The position numbers and the translations under genes are program-made. The notes beneath the pieces are model-generated. The model ran no database searches. It was not told where the DNA came from and worked only from the letters and a program-made list of their open reading frames with translations. A DNA stretch of 16,783 bases. It comes from Prevotellaceae bacterium UBA2718 (lineage in GTDB: Bacteria > Bacteroidota > Bacteroidia > Bacteroidales > Bacteroidaceae). The stretch lies in NCBI GenBank assembly GCA_002353975.1, contig DEKQ01000094.1:7467-24249 (forward strand), given 5' to 3'. Position 1 is the stretch's first letter. Each line of letters begins with the position of its first letter. Below, piece by piece: positions 14,201 through 16,783 of the stretch.

Positions 14201-16783
14201 CACTATCTGTGGAGCCTTGATGTCTTCGACGGTAGGAACACCGCTCTTGAAGCGCACGTGGATATTCACTACGTGACGCTCGCTGACAGGAGTGACGTGA
14301 GTACCTGAAGCATCGGTTTCCTCATAGTCATACTGATAGATGACTGTGATAATCTTTTCCTTCGACAGGTCAAAGATATCAGAGAAGCGGCTCACGTATA
14401 GTGTGCTGGTCTCTGTAGGAGCGATACCATGGATGCTGAAGTCTGTCTGCCAGTTGGCCAAGCCATCGTAGTTGTCCTTTGTGATAACGAGGCCCACAGG
14501 CACATTGCCTCCATTGTTGTAGGTGCCAGTTTTTGCAGCATTAATGCCGGTCACGCCGGTCACTGCGACGCCCTCAGTATTCTCACCGATGGTGTAGTCC
14601 TCACGACAATAGAAATATGTTTTATTCTTATGGTCATTGGTGAATTCCAACGTGGTGATGTTCTCTTTTTCTGAGTCGGCCAGACTGTTATACGTGCCTG
14701 CAGAGATGACGGTGCCCACAGCGTATGGCGTGTTACCCATCTGGAATGCGCTGCTGACAACATAGACGTTGCCTGCTTCCTTTACGTCGATAGGAGTGTA
14801 GTGGCGCTTTTCGTTGGGCAGTTTTTCGTAATCCTCGCGTGAATACTCCTTGCCGTTCTCCAATTTTATGCCGTTGTGTTCGGAATCTTCGTTACCATTA
14901 TAAGTGGCTGAGTAGTCAACTGGCCTCTCTAATGAGTAGTGGGCAAGATTAGCCTGTGCTCCGTCCAAAGTTCCGTCCTTAGAGTCATACTGGTACTTCT
15001 TTCCCTCTGGATATCTAACGCCTGGACCGCTTGGATTCTTGCTATAGAGGGTATCTACGAGTACGTCGAGAGCATCGTAGTTGAATTCGAAGTGTGCGCG
15101 GTCTTCTTTAGACATAGAGCTCCATACCTCCAATCCACGATAGTTCCTATTCGCCTCATAGTAGTTACCACCGTAGAGACCATCCTTAATACAATAGTAT
15201 GCAGGAACGATATCATCTTTTATCATCTTTGCCAACGCAGGATTAGAGTCCTTGTAGGTGTTGTAGTATGCCTCCTTATCATTTTTCGTCATGCGGTTGC
15301 CTACATAGATATATTCCGTTTTGTTGAGCTGGATGGTGCTCGTACAGATGTAAGCAGGTTCTACATAACCGGCCATTGCATCCTTCTTGTTTTCTGGTAT
15401 GGTGCTACCAACATTCATGTGAACATCACCACTGGTGTATTCCTTTGTTACGATGTAAGCCTCTTCGAATTCGGCCTGCCCATCGGGATCCGTAATAGCT
15501 CCCGGATGAGTTGAAATCATTGTCTTGTAGGTATTGTATATATTCTCTGCGATGAGATTGCTTACCTTGTACTCATGTTGTCCAAGGACACCACCCGTGC
15601 TGTTATCCTTCAGGTGATAGGTAGGTCCGTCTTCATAGTCGGAACCTCCTGTCTGGTTCTTTTCTGCAGTTGCACTCTCAAACTTGGTGTACCAGGTATT
15701 CCAATCTGTCGGGTTGTTTACCCTATAGGTCAGCATGTAACCCGTATCATGGCTCATGTTGTTTGATGAGCGATACACAAATTCGAATGGCACATTCTGC
15801 TTCTGGTCTATGTGGTAAACCGTTGGGTGAGCAGTCTTTGCTGCGGCATATTCAGAAGGCAGCATTACCGTACCGGCGTGGATGGTGTCTGCATCGGTGC
15901 TGTTATACTTGCAGTCAGCGACGGTTACGTATGTTTCATCCACAAACAGACTTTTCTCTGAGCTGGTCAGCAAGTACCAATCCCAATAGTTGATAGGATC
16001 ATTAAGATGATACTCCACATCGTTGATGACCATCTTCTTCTCACCCTCCAGCTTTACGCCAGGAGCAGAGTAGTAAGCATACTTGTTTGGCATCACGTTG
16101 AGCAACTTCATTGTACCGTGCGAAGCAGCGGTGATGGTCAGTGGGATATCTACTGTCTCGCTGTATGCGTTAGGTGCTCCGGTGTATGCTGAGATATACT
16201 GGTCATAAACATATACCGAACCCTTGATGAACCAATAGTGGGCAGGAACAGCATCATCACCTTTGTATTTACCGCTGACGTTGTAACAGTCATCGATAAT
16301 GGTCTGCGTACTGTGGATGAAGTTACCGGAGGTCTCCCATTCCACCTCAGCACCATCAAATGTAAAGTCGCGTCGGGTAACGGCATCAGCATTCAGCTTT
16401 GTCAGTGTGTTGTGGCTATGCTTTGTATATGAACCTACCTTGTGTACGTTCTTTGCATATACGAAGCCGCCACCCATACCTGGCTGCACGTTGATGAGGT
16501 CGAGCTCTACAACACCGGTGATGTAGCCCCAGTCTTTCTCATACAGTTCATTGCCCGTACTCTTTTCTGTCGTCAGCTCCAGATATACACCTGATGCCAG
16601 AGCCACCTTGTTCAGACTGGTACCGTTGTTGCGCTTGCGGTCTTTGACGAAGCCTGCCTTCCAGTCATAGAAGGATGCTGTGCCGTATGTCTCAGCAGCG
16701 ACTGCTGTACCACCATTGTCGTATGCCTTGGAATCTGTCTTGTAGTCGGTATTCGAGGCGTTTTCGGTGTAGCGTATATTCTT
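11285..16783 (-). CDS. Giant exported protein with T9SS-type C-terminal sorting tail, N-terminus beyond the window
   Basis: The reading frame stays open to the right edge: all 59 codons upstream of the internal GTG at 16606 are sense, so at least 1832 residues are visible and the true start is off-window. Residue numbers here count from the first visible codon. About 285-780 hold repeated Tyr-rich modules of the form (A/T)Y-x-C/V, then Y-x(n)-G-x-x-I/M-x(3-4)-Y-x-x-L/M. About 790-945 look like an Ig/fibronectin-like stretch. About 1018-1148 look GLUG-like (DWTPIASN, F-x-G-N-L-H-G-x-G, I-x-G-I). Residue 1510 onward has a GWQGISLPFE segment and a Tyr-rich C-terminal region. The last 63 residues resemble a T9SS sorting domain, with PGETIET and a closing AGVYIVNDKKIVVK. 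Expected fate in the known T9SS pathway: crossing the outer membrane, then cleavage of the tail and surface anchoring or release. No enzyme motif was recognised. A likely operon partner, the 3080-residue gene, follows after 11 bases. Ligand unknown; adhesion or glycan binding is inference. Confidence 0.9.
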   Translation of the reverse strand, partial: KNIRYTENASNTDYKTDSKAYDNGGTAVAAETYGTASFYDWKAGFVKDRKRNNGTSLNKVALASGVYLELTTEKSTGNELYEKDWGYITGVVELDLINVQPGMGGGFVYAKNVHKVGSYTKHSHNTLTKLNADAVTRRDFTFDGAEVEWETSGNFIHSTQTIIDDCYNVSGKYKGDDAVPAHYWFIKGSVYVYDQYISAYTGAPNAYSETVDIPLTITAASHGTMKLLNVMPNKYAYYSAPGVKLEGEKKMVINDVEYHLNDPINYWDWYLLTSSEKSLFVDETYVTVADCKYNSTDADTIHAGTVMLPSEYAAAKTAHPTVYHIDQKQNVPFEFVYRSSNNMSHDTGYMLTYRVNNPTDWNTWYTKFESATAEKNQTGGSDYEDGPTYHLKDNSTGGVLGQHEYKVSNLIAENIYNTYKTMISTHPGAITDPDGQAEFEEAYIVTKEYTSGDVHMNVGSTIPENKKDAMAGYVEPAYICTSTIQLNKTEYIYVGNRMTKNDKEAYYNTYKDSNPALAKMIKDDIVPAYYCIKDGLYGGNYYEANRNYRGLEVWSSMSKEDRAHFEFNYDALDVLVDTLYSKNPSGPGVRYPEGKKYQYDSKDGTLDGAQANLAHYSLERPVDYSATYNGNEDSEHNGIKLENGKEYSREDYEKLPNEKRHYTPIDVKEAGNVYVVSSAFQMGNTPYAVGTVISAGTYNSLADSEKENITTLEFTNDHKNKTYFYCREDYTIGENTEGVAVTGVTGINAAKTGTYNNGGNVPVGLVITKDNYDGLANWQTDFSIHGIAPTETSTLYVSRFSDIFDLSKEKIITVIYQYDYEETDASGTHVTPVSERHVVNIHVRFKSGVPTVEDIKAPQIVLPGTFIGVREPHVTPGAYEVTGGGWKLFEKKSDAESHINGVEYAPTSEPLYWYQHGYYLAYYAKTYLGETYSNTVQVSVANYHDLTDVIGDKENHYFIDKTDFNRLKRDPKIYVTDGTEGLTQMKQLFDLSMLNEASPEVTDGVVTSGPLKDHHLLEDKVSGLQGLDIFLHTNVSHTGDWTPIASNTGECFSGNLHGEGYYISGINRSLINNLCGNVYNLGVMGSFTTAGIADTGSGFIGNSWIKSSATTGFTANPVFGNPSREAADERGPVQLDNCYYPESNTYNVTSTNHGVATRMPDKAFYNGTVAYDLNGYYLNKRFFDNKPSAAGSSTYDYIYLTDGIDTESNPSLTLRNGKYSADYSAYVYVEDRYKFPDFIYADGIIPETNDIRTQIDKQDETKTFYAAIWPDDYIFFGQMLTYDWSDAQPHEMVPSHIHKVDKGRLDNTDANNRVYRAPAYYQNAKMDVAHFNPSANLVAYSKPKTVTDTDLTPAYPNMTAIDFAGHNDYAWTSGRVPGGTATGTDLFFPPLLDDDGLQSIVNRDETKNLLVYVPAEATNKKTYAVLNAHFAEPVFEDHFSGSPYNTVDVAVSGGISGHLVQSALNANTDHLLVDRQDFNCPISYTFTGEHRMWYQRNSQNEEFVNMVRGWQGISLPFEVELTSTQDKGELTHFYADNTTGHEYWLRTFGGTVTPKVGEDGIYEANFQLLSGGTHTKEYTNTYLWDTYYSRDTYKDLNEDSYQQNYYKESHTYNGYPYAQAGTPYILGLPGPTYYEFDLSGQWTPSNRYQNVTIANPGKQIVTFASPENATIGVSDTEIGTDPASGFAFRPSYLNTTFTVDDTDKFTLSSTGSSYDKVTTKVTVPAFRPYFVGAPTAGAKGFAAKSIIFSNDLDGSFDVEESNPSKGEKGSLKIKSKKHKIIVSSTLSADCDVHIVTTSGITMTTFTIAPGETIETNVKAGVYIVNDKKIVVK
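11288..11476 (-). other. Predicted T9SS type A-like C-terminal sorting domain
   Basis: The last 63 residues of the upstream giant protein read as a short beta-sandwich: a basic lead-in (SLKIKSKKHK), V-x-I-V-T-T-S-G, a PGETIET turn, and the final AGVYIVNDKKIVVK. The closing G-(V/I)-Y-I-V-x(3)-K-x-V-V-K pattern is characteristic of Prevotella/Porphyromonas T9SS cargo. The identification is by eye, not by profile search. Confidence 0.72.

Noticed and set aside
16604..16606. GTG as the start codon of the upstream giant gene
   Set aside because: The frame stays open for 59 more codons to the right edge with similar composition, no signal peptide follows the GTG, and no Bacteroidetes promoter is seen nearby; the true start lies outside the window.

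Overview
The window looks like chromosomal DNA from a gut- or oral-type Bacteroidales, most likely Prevotella-like. The grounds are a textbook Bacteroidetes promoter pair (TTTG-N20-TAATTTTG) ahead of the first gene, no Shine-Dalgarno sequences before the starts, a C-terminal tail of the type IX secretion (T9SS) sorting kind, and very large Gly/Thr/Asn/Tyr-rich exported repeat proteins. No database was searched, so the taxon is inference.

Layout. Positions 1-1825 hold two rightward genes for exported proteins: an unrecognised 240-residue protein (133-855) and a class A nonspecific acid phosphatase of the PAP2 superfamily (941-1669). A terminator of an off-window gene lies in front of them, and a strong bidirectional terminator (1779-1825) behind. 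The 361-base convergent gap (1670-2030) also holds small palindromes and a long imperfect inverted repeat rich in purine/pyrimidine tracts.

Positions 2031-16783 carry two giant leftward genes, only 11 bases apart and almost certainly one transcript. The upstream one (11285 to beyond the right edge, 5' end missing, at least 1832 residues) has repeated Tyr-rich modules, an Ig-like stretch, a GLUG-like beta-helix stretch and a T9SS-type sorting tail. The downstream one (2031-11273, 3080 residues, complete) has a signal peptide, an EF-hand-like loop, a duplicated lectin-like N-terminal module, five tandem CHB_HEX_C-type repeats, a GLUG-like beta-helix region, an unassigned middle, and about 33 (Y/F)GGG-type motifs over its last 1530 residues, but no sorting tail.

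The two giants are best read as a surface or secreted pair: long beta-solenoid, adhesin-like or glycan-binding proteins made together. No enzyme active site, immune system, mobile element, CRISPR array or RNA gene was recognised. The most interesting points are the higher-order repeat architecture of the 3080-residue protein, the presence of a sorting tail on only one of the pair, and the intergenic repeats.
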